Shown here: piece by piece, positions 12,541-23,480 of the stretch
Numbering within the stretch: the first letter of the stretch is position 1
How the letters are laid out: every line of letters begins with the position of its first letter
DNA from: Buxus sempervirens
Taxonomy: Eukaryota > Streptophyta > Magnoliopsida > Buxales > Buxaceae
NCBI GenBank assembly: GCA_947561395.2
Contig: OX387186.1
Span: 7,367,888-7,431,887 of the forward strand
Direction: 5' to 3'
DNA length: 64,000 nt
The notes under the pieces: generated by a model
Told to the model about the DNA's origin: nothing
Database searches by the model: none
Seen by the model: the letters and a program-made list of their open reading frames with translations, nothing else
Made by a program: the position numbers and the translations under genes

Positions 12541-14573
12541 TCAAAGTGAAGACAACTTGAACTCCTCCTTGCTGCTAAACTTATTCATGTCTGTCTTAAA
12601 AGTAGGCATAGCTTTATCAGGCAAAGACACAAGAACCTTGAATCCGTCCTTGTTCCCCTCATTCGCAGCAGAGTAAGGCAAGAAGAAGCAAAGCTCAATG
12701 CTACCAAGTAAATGCCGGGAAAGTGGCAGAACAGTGACTGGACCTCCCCAACCAAAATCAACAGTCGAATGTCCCAAGTGCCTCCAATCTGTGAATCCGC
12801 CAACTCCCTTCCCCGCAGTGATCCCTTCTGCATAATGTAGCTCTTGAAAGTCTAGAAATGACCTCACATACTCATCTGTGGTATTGCCTTTGCATTTCTT
12901 GATCAGCCCTGCTGTCTCCCAGATGGGTTGCTCCATTAGCTCTTTAGCACTAAGCTGAACATACATTGGCACACAACCATTGCCCCAGTACCCCATGGGA
13001 AGTGCCGGCTTTAGCGTTCTCCGGATGTTGACAGAATATACAAATTTCAACTTCTCATCACTTGGAATTTCAGAGGCCCTAACCCTGTTCCATTACTTAA
13101 AAAATTAATTCAAGGCAAACCAATCTGGTTCAATGACTTAACAACAAAACTCCTTTGTGTTTTTTTCCTTTTTTGGTAGGAATCGGTAAGGGGGACTGGC
13201 ACATAGCCGGGACTTACGCACACTTTTGATGAGGGTGGGAATTGATCCCAGCACGGTCTTTACCACCAGAGCAGGTGGCGCCCTCACGAAACTCTTCGTG
13301 TTTAGTCAGTTTTGAACTTTACTGTTTAGTTACCTTTTGAAAGACATATGACTTATTGGTACCTTTTCCGTAAATGACCAAATGAATTCGGAAATGATAA
13401 AATATAGATCATTTGGTTCCTGTTAATGAAAATTACAAGTCTGTTAATGAGAATTACAAGTTAGATAATTGAAATAATCTCATCAACAAACTTGTAACTT
13501 CCATTACCGGACTTATAATTCCGACCAACAGACTTGTAATTCCTATCATTAGACTTGTAATTCCCTATCAATGGACTTGTAATCCCACTCCCCTTTTAAT
13601 TCCTCATCAACCAACTTGTTCATCAACACGACTAAATGATCTTATATTTGTGAAAAAGTTATGTCCATTGGGTCTAAGTTTTCTAAAAAGTAACTGAAAA
13701 TAATTTTCCCTTTCTATGTCCAGTGCACGACCAACGACCCAAAAAAAAGCAAAGTGAGGCAGCTTACTTGGCCCGCCATATGTAAGCACCCAAAGCTTCG
13801 AACGTTGTAAAAGGCATCCCCGTCTTCTCTGTCAGGAAGGCCTTGAACAGGTCCAAACACTCATCTTTCACGGTAAAGCAGTCACGAACAATCCGGCCGG
13901 CCGGTCTATTATACGCCGAGAACTCCTTATCCAAACACAAAAACTCGTGTAAAGGCACTTCGACCCGCGGTGGGTTCCTCGGTCCGAGCAGATTCGACCT
14001 GTCCCACACGGGCTCTATCGAGTGCTGAGTCGCCCCACGAGCGAACTCGGCCATGGTGTTGAAGAACTGAGTCGCGCCCATCCCATCGCACATCGAGTGA
14101 TGAATCGAAGCGCCGAGGGTGTACCCGCCACAGGCGAAGACCGTGATTTGAATCACAAATGGGGTTTGCAACTCGTCGCCGGATTTGGGATCGGGCACCA
14201 GGTGTTCGAGGAATTCCGCAGCCGGGTCGTCCAGGTAGTTGACGGAGGCGAGCGTACAGTCAACGGTTGCACGGACGACCGGCGCACCTTTCCCGGAGCT
14301 GCAGAATAGCTCGAGGCGGGAATCTTCCGGTCGGCGTCGAAGAGTTCCGGTTAAGGGGTAGTATAAAACAAGAGCCTTACCTAAGGCTTGGGAGATCACA
14401 GTGACGGGATCGGCAGTATTGTTGTTGCTGCGGTTAACATACGCACGAACGTAACGGAAGTTGACCTGGACGTTACGGTCGTTGTCTAGATGGGAAAGAG
14501 GGAGGACATGATCGTGTTGGAAAGGAGGATCAGAGGGGAGGACGAAGTTGGTCCCAACGATCTTCACTTCCAT
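12541..14573 (-). CDS. BAHD-family acyltransferase
   Basis: Two exons on the minus strand: 13768..14573 and 12541..13084, joined in phase to give 449 aa, standard for BAHD enzymes. Family role: transfer of an acyl group from acyl-CoA to an alcohol or amine in specialised metabolism, in the cytosol. Seen: the catalytic HxxxD motif within IHHSMCDGMG (His159, Asp163), and the structural DFGWGG motif at about 378-383. The start MEVKIVGTNFVLPSDPPF is typical of the clade often labelled taxadienol acetyltransferase-like or spermidine hydroxycinnamoyltransferase-like; the substrate cannot be told from sequence. The single intron sits at the usual BAHD position after YIWRAK. Exon 1 is GC-rich compared with its flanks. 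No damage seen. Confidence 0.92.
13163..13288 (-). mobile_element. tRNA-derived SINE in the BAHD intron
   Basis: Read on the minus strand it starts near GAGGGCGCCACC, has a CTCTGGTGGTAAAG A-box-like segment and a GGGATCAATTCCC B-box-like segment, and ends in an A-rich tail. Near-identical flanks AAACTCCTTTGTGTTT (13147-13162) and AAACTCTTCGTGTTT (13289-13303) look like a target-site duplication. This matches short plant SINEs of the Au type in design. Confidence 0.6.
13425..13610. repeat. Degenerate TTGTAATTCC tandem repeat in BAHD intron
   Basis: A stretch of roughly 25-bp units built on GACTTGTAATTCC (for example near 13529, 13551 and 13577), with the inverse GGAATTACAAG form at its left edge. 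It lies in the intron, downstream of the SINE on the minus strand's 5' side. No function is evident. Confidence 0.5.
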
Positions 14574-14689
14574 TGCCGGACTCTGTTTTGGTTGATCCGG
14601 GTTTCTTCGGTGTTTGGTGGCTCTGTTCTGTTGATTTAAACGCCTTTGGCCCCTTGGAGTTTGGAATCTTTTATTTTTACTTTTGAATT

Positions 14690-14882
14690 TCACCCCACCA
14701 ACCAAACCCCCGTGGAAGAATGAAAGTCTTGGTACAGTGGCTGTTTAACCTAATTGGAACTTTTTATTTGTTCAATTTTTTTTTTAACCCACCAACCAAA
14801 CCCCACATCGAACTCTTGGTGCCTTTCTTGAATGGAAGACTTTGACAATGGAAAGAGAACTTGGAACAGTAGCTGCTTAACC
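14690..14882. repeat. Diverged tandem duplication upstream of the BAHD gene
   Basis: Two copies of CCCACCAACCAAACCCC ... GAATG(G)AAG ... TGG(T/A)ACAGT(G/A)GCTG(T/C)TTAACC occur at about 14693-14752 and 14789-14882. The BAHD promoter region is thus duplicated with small insertions. Confidence 0.55.
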
Positions 14883-15191
14883 TTTTTTTTTGGGTAAAAG
14901 ACCAAAGCCTACATCCATTCATTTCGTTCACAAAAAACATAATTACAGAAGAAACCACATATGCCAGAATACAGATAACGACCACAGAAACAACAAAAGA
15001 CAATGGAGCAAGAAGACCAAAACAGCAACCCACCCATCTATGATTCGGAAGAAATGTCAGATCTGTGGCAAAAACCACAGTTACTGGCTAGAAAACAGAA
15101 ATATCAACTGACGAAGGGTCCACATGGAAGCGGATTACACAATAAACTCCCAATAGAAGGGAGACGAGCATCACCTTTTGGCCGGTATCAA
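14883..15191 (-). mobile_element. Truncated non-LTR retroposon with poly-A tail and target duplication
   Basis: CTGCTTAACC(T) is present at 14873-14883 and again at 15192-15202. Between them is about 300 bp that, read on the minus strand, ends in a poly-A run (T-run at 14883-14891). These are the marks of target-primed reverse transcription by a LINE or LINE-mobilised SINE. No reverse transcriptase domain remains. Confidence 0.65.
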
Positions 15192-15202
15192 CTGCTTAAC
15201 CT

Positions 15203-15376
15203 ACCTGGGTTTGTGTAGTCTGCAAGTATTATTGACATTTTTTTTCTCTCTGCAACTCAATTGAAACCCCTTTTGGCCAGCCAACGAGAGATTTAACGAA
15301 TATGGGTACCAATAAAAGGAGGTCGAAGGTTGTCCATTTCTGGGGTATATTGGCTGGTTCCTAATTTCATGTGGGG
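15203..15376. other. Spacer before the Mutator-like element
   Basis: Short non-coding sequence between the LINE-type insertion and the MULE target duplication. Nothing recognised. Confidence 0.4.
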
Positions 15377-15385
15377 TTTAAAATA

Positions 15386-16542
15386 GGGAAAATTTCAAAA
15401 ACATGCCACTTTTGAGAATTATTACCAGAAAGGGATCATTGCACGTTTGGGGAAATTTCAATGCCCAAAATGCCCTTGGATATAAGGGCATGTTTGCACG
15501 TGCCCCGCTCTCTCCCTCCTCTCCTCTCCTCGCCTCTCGCCCTCGTCCTGTGCGAGCGAAAAAACCCACCTTCGAAACCCTAAACCCGACGACGAACGCC
15601 GGCTAATCTTCTCAAAATCCGGCGAGCTAGGGTTCTTCCCGCGTTCTCTCCTCGTTCTCTCCTCTCCTCTCCTCTCGTCCTGTGCGGAATTTCAAAAAGT
15701 GAGAACCCTGCGAATCCCAACCCTAAACCCGAAGCCGACGACGAACGACCGGCCAATCCCTTCTTCGCCGGCGAGCTAGGGTTGTTGCCGGAGCAAGTTT
15801 GCTTCGTCTCCAAGCCCGACGAACCCCCACGAACCCCGACCATTCTCATCTTCTTCTCCAGAAGGGCGAAACCCTCTCCTTCCCCCATTCCTCTCTTCGA
15901 CGAAACCCTCTCGTTTCGTGCATTGTTTTCCTCTCCTCTCTGTTTGCACACATTGAGGAATTCGTCGTTGGAGAGCCACCGCGGTTGAAGTTTGTTGCCG
16001 TCGACGACCTGCTGTTCGTCGCCGTAGGGAGTGCTGCCGTTGGCGACCAGGTAGCTGCCGAGTGCCTCCTTTGAATTTTATTTTGCGAAATTGAATTTAA
16101 ATTTGCGCATTTGCATATTTGCACATATTTAAATGGTAATCTTCTTGTAGAAATGTCTTAAATTTCAATGATTCTGTTGTTTGCCTTAGCGAAATGTGCC
16201 CTTTCGAATTTGAATATGAGTTATTTGCATGTTTTTCGAATATTGGCTGTAGTAAATGTTTACACCATCGTTGTCCAACTATAGAAGCGAGCAAGCAGCT
16301 CCATTACACTGAAAAAAGTCCATGAATGATGTAGTGCTCTGAGTTGCGAATGTGTTCTGAAGCCATTAAATTTTTTGCTTCCACTCTAGCAATGGCCTTG
16401 TATAACCATGCTTCTTTAGAAGTTCTTCCCAAATTCAATGAGTTTGTTGGCTCTACCGATGAGACTTCCAATACTTAACAGATTGTTATTGGAGGTTTTT
16501 GATCTCTTCTATTTTAAACTGAAAAGCAAACAGCACCAAACA
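15386..16542 (+). repeat. Left terminal inverted repeat of the MULE
   Basis: Matches 33356-34571 in reverse complement, apart from a 59-bp subterminal segment found only on the right and rare substitutions (for example near 16150). The GC-rich part (about 15500-16070) contains a roughly 160-bp unit present twice: CTCGTCCTGTGCG ... CCCTAAACCCG ... GACGACGAACG ... CCGGCGAGCTAGGGTT. It has telo-box-like AAACCCTAAACCC and CTAGGGTT motifs, so it may act as promoter and 5'UTR for the inward-facing transposase. Long frames in it occur on both strands and in both repeats, and reflect base composition rather than a gene. Confidence 0.92.
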
Positions 16543-18456
16543 GATGTAGAGAGCTAGCTAGTGAGTAGTGACATAAATTTCAAACATTCACAAGTATGTT
16601 TTAGCTTACACAATTTGCATAGTATAAAAAGCAAATTAAATTTATCATTGTATTCGAACTGTAGGCATAAATCTTTGATTTTTATATTATTTGTCATTGA
16701 GTTATCCCAAGAAATGCCTTTTAGTACCTTCATCAATTCTCATATGTTTCTTGCAATGTCTTTTATTTCTGAAGGATTGCAATTCTGAATCACATTTTCA
16801 GCTAAACATTACAATGTCAAGAGATTGGTATTTTGTTGCCGAGTTGAATTCCAGGGTTTCAATTAAGTATCCATCAATCCATCCTCTTAAGAATTCCCAA
16901 TTCCAAATCCTAAGGCACCTACTTTTATTACCCAAAAAAAAAAAGTTAAAATAAATTTGGGAAATTCGATTGAGGAACTTATATAATCAAAATATGTGAA
17001 AAAATAAATTTAGAATATGGGTTTCTGCTATTTGGTAGGACTTCTATAAAGCCACCAATACATATAACCTATGCTTCGTGTCATGAAAGGGAAAACACTA
17101 TCAAAGCAGTGCTATCAAATTTGTCTTCAACACTAATAAAACAAAATGAATATTAAGAAAGCAGAGATGTAGAATGTTAACTTACTGGGTCAAACTCAAA
17201 TGTATCCCTGGTGCACAGATTCATCTCAAGTACTAGCAACTTTTTAAAATCCTCAGAAACAGACAAGAAACAAGAAGGCCTAAAATTCAATTGTCTAAAC
17301 AATTAGAAATATCAAGAAGAGATTCAATTGCCAAATGAAATAATGAAAATAAAATGAAAAAGCATCCAAGATAGAGGCGGGATCATAAAAATTAAAATGC
17401 AGCATAATGCACCTATCACCCATTATCCATGATGCTACTGATATGATCCAGAGGAGTTCAGTTTTGATCATTGCATATGTCTTGTGTTATTCGTACGGTG
17501 TGGTCTCAAGTTTTTTGTTTTTAACACTTTTCCTAGTATTTTGCCAAAGAAAAAGAAATTTGGAAAAGAGGCTGCTTTGTCCGCTTAGTAGATGTGTTTG
17601 TGGCTGCAACTTTGGACGAGCACATGGACAAGACGAGTCTTGCCAACTCATTTAACATTTGTAGAAATTGTCACACCGGGATTTCCACTGTGATGTATCT
17701 GGTCAGCCAAGCATCCTTGTAAAGAGATTCTGTTAATGTAGGAAAATGGTGTTTCAATTATTTTGTATTTTGTCATTGTTTTAGACTGGTGCCTCTGAAG
17801 GGTTGGGTTTATTGGTTATAGGGTGCTAAAGGCAATGTGAGGCCCTCTGAAATTCTTTTCCCTCAAGGTCCAGTAGTTCTTTTATTGAAGCATGAAAATC
17901 CTTATTATTGGAAATTTAATCAACGTCATTAGTTTTGTTGAAACGCTACTTGCAGTCACCTAATATGCATTAAAAATAAGTTGTAACCCACTTTCTTGCA
18001 GTTATTTTATTGTTTGTGGATTAAGTTTTGTTTACCATTGATTTTTTGAGAGAAACATTCCGCATTTCATCTGCTTAAGCCATTAAAATGTAATAGGTGT
18101 TGGTGATCCAGTTTAAATGCAGTATGTTGCATTTAATTGGTCTCTTTTTCTCTTGTTTCTATTTCTGGTAGTTGTTTTGAAGTGAAAACCTCCTACTAGG
18201 GAAATAGAATTATAATTTAACTCTACAACCTCTATTTTTTATTTACAATTTTTTTAAGTCTAAAGTCTTCCCCAACATCTGTCTTCAATTAATTTGAGGG
18301 GATTTGAGGGAAATTGACTGACATACCTGATCTGCCTATGTATTCTTGTCTTGTGAGTCATATTTATTTTAGTATGTTGTAATATTTCAAAATATATTTT
18401 TTCCATTATATTTGAATATGAAGAATTTAATATTTCAATTCGCTGGACAGTGCACA
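16543..18456 (+). other. MULE interior upstream of transposase
   Basis: AT-rich 1.9 kb between the left terminal repeat and the transposase start. It probably includes a 5'UTR intron, since an acceptor-like CGCTGGACAG sits just before the start codon. I see no coding sequence that I can identify. Confidence 0.5.
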
Positions 18457-20746
18457 ATGTCAGATGAGATTCTATTCTGTTTTTGTCACATTGGAGGACA
18501 AGTAATCACCAAGGAAGATGGGTCAATGGGGTATAGTGGGGGAAGTAGTAAGGGTGTCGATCTAAATAGCAACATGAATTATACTGAGGTCGTTGAAGCT
18601 GTTTGTCGGTTATTGAATATATCCCCGGTGAGTGTAAGTATGAAGTACTCGGTGAAGTTTGACAAGAGCGTTCTACTGGCACTCTCTGATCAAGATGCGT
18701 TATCGTACCTATTTCGCTACAACGAGGGTTGGGCCAACATTTATGTCTATAATGATGAAGGATCATCACAAGAAAGAGACACTTGTCGGAGGTAATATTC
18801 ATTAACCGTACATGGGATTATGTTTCCTCCATATTACATGTAATGATAGTCATATATTGTGTAATTTCAGGACGAGTGTACCTTTAAGTGGTCACTCTGT
18901 ACTTCCGTGCAATGACGATGAAGTAGAGGATCGGGAGACTCCGCTTCTTGAAAGTTGCACTGAAGTCAGCAGAGGTCCCCTTGTATCTAGCCTGTGGCAG
19001 GATGCAATTACTGAGGTCGACCAGATATTTAAGAGCCCTAAGGAGTTTAGAGAAGCAGTGTACAAGCATGCTATTGCCAATAGGTTTGAATATGTGATGA
19101 AAAAAAATTCTCCAGCATACATTAGTGTCCGTTGTGCAGGCACGGATTGTCCTTGGAAGGTAACGGCAAGACGTGTGAGGGATACGAGTTTTATGAGGGT
19201 GATGAAGTTTGTGAAGGAGCATAGCCACTCAGCCCAAGAGCAATTGTCTATGAAACCGGTTGTGAGAACGAAGTTCCTTTCTGGTGTGATTGAGAGGACA
19301 ATTAGGAACACTCCAAGCTACTTGCCACGACAAATTGGCAAAGACTTTTATCATGATCATGCAATGCCATTGACATATCAGCAATGTTGGAGGAGCAAGG
19401 AAAAGGCGAAACAGAGGATAGATGGTAATGTGGAGGAGTCTTATAAGTTCATCCCATGGATGTGTGAACGGCTGCAAGAGAGTAATCCTGGCACAGTGGC
19501 AAGTTGGGCAGCAAGTGAAGATGGAAAATTTAAGCAATTGTTTATTGCTTATGGATGTTCCTTGAGGGGATTTGCGATCGGTTGCAGACCACTGTTGTTC
19601 ATTGATGGAAGTCATCTCAGTGGGCCATACCAGGGCACGTTGCTTTCTGCTACAGCCCTCGATGCTGATGACGGCATGTTTCCAGTTGCCTTTGCAATTG
19701 TTAGTGCTGAGAATAATGAGGATTGGATGTGGTTTCTACAACTTCTTAAGTCATCCATAGCCTTCAGAGAGGATTTAGTCATTGTAAGTGACAGGAATCA
19801 AAGCATTATAACTGCAGTAAGTGCTACCTTTGGCGCTAGGAGCCACTCTCATTGTCTTCGACATCTGAAGGAAAACTTTAGTAAATTCGTTGGATCCTTT
19901 CATTTGAGGGAGGGAAAGAAATTTGCCTTACGGTTACTTGATGATATTGCTTACGCAAGGCTCCCTCGGGACTACAATAAGGCATTGGCTGCCATGCATG
20001 AATATGCACCTGACTTAGCTGATTGGGTGAGGAGGAATGGGCCCGAACATTGGGCCAATTCATTGTTCCCTATGAAACGGTGGGATAAGCTGAATTCAAA
20101 TTTAGCGGAATCATTCAATGCTTGGATGGTAGAAGAAAGGAAATTGCCTGTAATGCGGTTTATTGATGCACATCGAGTGAAGCTTACAGAGCTATTGATG
20201 AGGAAGCGGAGGTGTATTGACACGTGGGTGTCCAATGTTGGTGGTCGAATTGATGCCAAGATTCAGGAGAATCTCACTAGGGCATTGGGGCTGAGTGTCA
20301 TTCAATGTGGGCAACATGAATATGAAGTTAGAGGTGATGAGATATATATCATGGTGCATTTAATCCGTCGTGAGTGTACGTGCAAACAGTGGCAGATGGT
20401 GGGCATTCCTTGTGCACACGCATGTGCCGTCTTGAACTTGGTAAGGCTCAATGTATATGACTTTGTCGACCTATGCTACCACAAGGCAACGCAAGGGTTG
20501 ATATACGACGAATTGATGCATGCTGTGCCAACACATGACTTCCCCATGGTTGAGGACATCGACGTGGTTTCCATAGAAGATTCAAGTGAAACCCCATCTA
20601 TCTCGTTCCCACCAAAGACAGCAAGACGTCCAGGGCGCCCTAAGCAGAAGCGCATTGAATCACAATTCCAAGACAAGCGACAGGTTCATTGTTCCAGATG
20701 CAAGGGTGTTGGACACAACCGAGCAAGTTGCAGAGCTTCAATATAG
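18457..20746 (+). CDS. MULE transposase (MuDR type) with PB1-like N terminus
   Basis: Exons 18457..18791 and 18871..20746 join in frame to 736 aa. Residues 5-100 resemble the PB1-like domain found at the start of many plant MULE transposases. About 158-232 is the MuDR DNA-binding region (FREAVYKHAIANRFEYVMKKN, C-x4-CPWKV, HSHS). The DDE core follows, with first Asp in LLFIDGSHLSG (about 357), second in VIVSDRNQS (about 419), CLRHL, and NSNLAESFNAW holding the likely Glu. A SWIM zinc finger (CTCKQW...GIPCAHACA), an AT-hook-like RRPGRPKQKR and a C-terminal CCHC knuckle (CSRCKGVGHNRASC) end the protein. An ATG 15 codons upstream falls inside a probable 5'UTR intron, so 18457 is preferred. All catalytic and zinc residues are present: likely autonomous. 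Confidence 0.93.
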
Positions 20747-21208
20747 AGACTGGCATGGTATAATGTGCAGGTTGTTGTAGTCCATCTTACATCTATTCAT
20801 GCATCTAAGTTCTTGCTGTAGCCTGTAATTATCTTTGACTTACCGACGTCTAATTTGCAGGTTGGCGTGATGTGTTTTGCTGGGTGTCGTGAAATGTGGC
20901 AACAATTGATCAACAACCCCACGAAACCTTATTTTTATTACTGTTTTATGAAGAACTGGTTTGCCACTTAGTCGTGGGTGCCGTAACATTGTGAAACATG
21001 TTGGTTGTGAAACATATTTTACTACCAACATTGGTGGTTTATTAGTTGCATTGTGAAACATGTTTTTGTGTTTATTATGACTTTGGGTAGTTGTAATGTT
21101 GCCTTACTTTGACTGTTTGTGTTTGTAATCTTACCTGGTATGTAATTACTACTAACCTTCCTTGGTTTTAGTATATGTGCGTTATATTATTTTAGTTGCA
21201 GCTCAATA

Positions 21209-22956
21209 ATGGGTAAGAAGAAGAAGGATGTCGCGTCGGGTAGTTCTTCTAGTGGCCCATCGCGTCCTGTGAATGCCTTCCTCATATTCAGGTGATGAAG
21301 TATAAACAATTAAAGCATTGTTGTTTTACTGTCCAAATCCGAAGTAAGTGGATTTCTAATGTTATACTTACTGCTTACAGAAATGAGTACCTTGAAACAA
21401 TTCGGAAGAGTAGGTCTTCCATAAATGTCACGACGGTGAGTTGGTTAAAGTGCTATATATTAGTTGATAATGTTTACAGTGTCAATTGTAATAAATACAG
21501 TTGCATTACTATTTTGTAGATCACGCAGGAGGCGCAAGGCCTATGGAAAGCGATGGATGCTGGTGCGAAGCAGAAGTATAAAGATTTATACAATCAACGA
21601 ATGACAGAGTGGTTGGAAGCGGCCCCGACTCCAACAGGAAAAATAAGAGGAAAGGTATAACTTCATTTCTTGAACATTATGAATGTTTTGTATGTAGTTG
21701 CGTTATACTAACACATGTTTATGTAAGTGTAGGCGTCTCTGGGAACAAGATGCTCCCCAAAGCGATTTGTGCATTTCATGACTTTGCTTGACGAGGACCA
21801 GCGACGTGTAGTTGTTGAGATAGGATTTGGTTCTCTTCTCCAGATGCGCTGCACATCCCTATGTGTGAAGCTTTGCGCCTGGTTAGTAGACCACATCGAT
21901 GTACATAGTCGTAGTTTGAGGATTGGATCCTCGGTTGTCCCCATTACCCCCGCCGCTGTAAGTACCATCTTGGGCCTTAGGAGCGAAGGGCCCAAGGTTG
22001 TCATAGATGGTCCCATTGAGCAGCTTGCCCAGCTTCTTGCAAGCTTTACTTTTGATAGGCATGGCATAGCACTAAACGATATAGAGTCCAGATTGGCCAC
22101 TCTAGGTTCCGGCCATGCCTTTCAACAGGCATTTGTACTATTTCTTGTGGGATGTTTGTTATGCCCGGGTTCGAACCCACACGTGAAGCTTCATTTTCTG
22201 CATGCCGTAGCTAATATTAGTAGGGTTGGGCAGTACAATTGGGCTGCTTTTGTACTTGATGTTCTGTTTGATGAAATTGTGAAATATCGGGAGAAAAAAA
22301 AACCAACATTGGTGGATGCCTCCTATTTTTACAGGTAATTTCGTCTCTGATTTGTTTTTGGTTGTATTAGTTCAAGATGACAAGTATATGCTGAATACAC
22401 CATGACTTCCCAAATTTTATTAATGTTTCAGCTTTTCTACTATGAAGTTGTACGTGTTGGTGATATTGAATCAAGTCGTCCAACGCCACGTCTGGGGTGG
22501 TGGGACGACGATCGTGTGAAGTCACGGGAGAAGGCTGAGAAATCAGCAGGCGGGTATGGCAATGGGGAGGTAAAACATCATTTTCTATGCCCCTTCATAT
22601 TCTACATGGTCTATTGTGGATGGACTATTAATATAGTGTAGTCGATGCAGGTGGTGGCACTGACGGTGCGTGCTGAGGAAGGAGTTGGAGATGTTGATGA
22701 AGGACCTATTCCAGGGATTGATCCGGTAAGACTTGTCACCCCCTACGTTGGTCGTCGGTGTTGTTGACATGTTTTAGAATGTTCTAAATTATGAATACTT
22801 TGTTGTTAGGCATCCCAACAAGCGTTGGATGGCATGCGTGCATCGTTGCGCATGATGCAGGACGAGTATAAGATGGCTATCGCTTATGCATCCCAAATGG
22901 GTAGGCAAGATGGTATGTTCCGCACTAGACCTGGTTCCGAGAACCAAGTCTTGTAG
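21209..22956 (+). CDS. HMG box - plant mobile domain fusion gene of the MULE, one frameshift
   Basis: Proposed exons: 21209..21291, 21381..21435, 21520..21654, 21733..22334, 22432..22569, 22651..22725, 22810..22956, all GT-AG. Exons 1-3 encode an HMG box (RPVNAFLIFRNEYLETIRKS, INVTTITQEAQGLWKAM, QKYKDLYNQR). Exons 4-5 encode a plant mobile domain (PMD, aminotransferase-like), with a CLCVKLCAWLVDHID-type start and GCLLFLQLFYYE near the end. Summed exons total 1235 nt, one short of a codon multiple: at the A9 run 22294-22302 the frame is off by one, and the frame giving GGCLLFLQ|LFYYE needs one more A (or two fewer). Either a real frameshift or a homopolymer sequencing error. An alternative last exon (acceptor before 23085, stop 23099-23101) is possible. 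Protein about 411 aa if in frame. Role unknown; PMD proteins often ride in MULEs. Confidence 0.75.
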
Positions 22957-23480
22957 ATACGAGATTGTAGTAGAATTGTATAAATACTTAACATGTGCTT
23001 ACTGTTCTTGTCATTCAAAATTGGTTTCGTTTCGTCTTTGTTCTTGATAGTTACTTAAGTTTGGGTTTGTGTCTGTGAATGCAGGTCCATCTGCAAACTG
23101 AGGAAGAAGACTGGCTTCGTGAAATCTCCATCAAGTTATCATTTGGGAGTAAAGGCTGCAGGTAGCATGGTGCTCCCAAGTGAATGTTTCGTATACTATT
23201 ATATTTTTGTTTTTTTCCCCCCTTCCTACGTCATAATACCAATGAGCAAGTTTTTTTTGACATTTGTAATTCTTTCTTTAAGTACTTGAGATGTCTTGCA
23301 CATTAAAACTGAGATTCCTTTTCATGAGATATTGTATATGTATTGTGATGGGCGCTCTTTTAATTTATGGGTTCACACTTCACAGAAGGAAACTAAGAAG
23401 GCCACAGCTGTTACATGGATGGAATTATCGATGATATTTAATATATTTATCCACCACCTTGAAATTGAATAAAGAGGTCC

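Noticed and set aside
15580-15951. Long frames in the MULE terminal repeats (for example 123 aa on the minus strand, repeated at 33947-34318)
   Set aside because: They exist on both strands of a GC-rich repeat, lack any recognised domain, and are explained by base composition.
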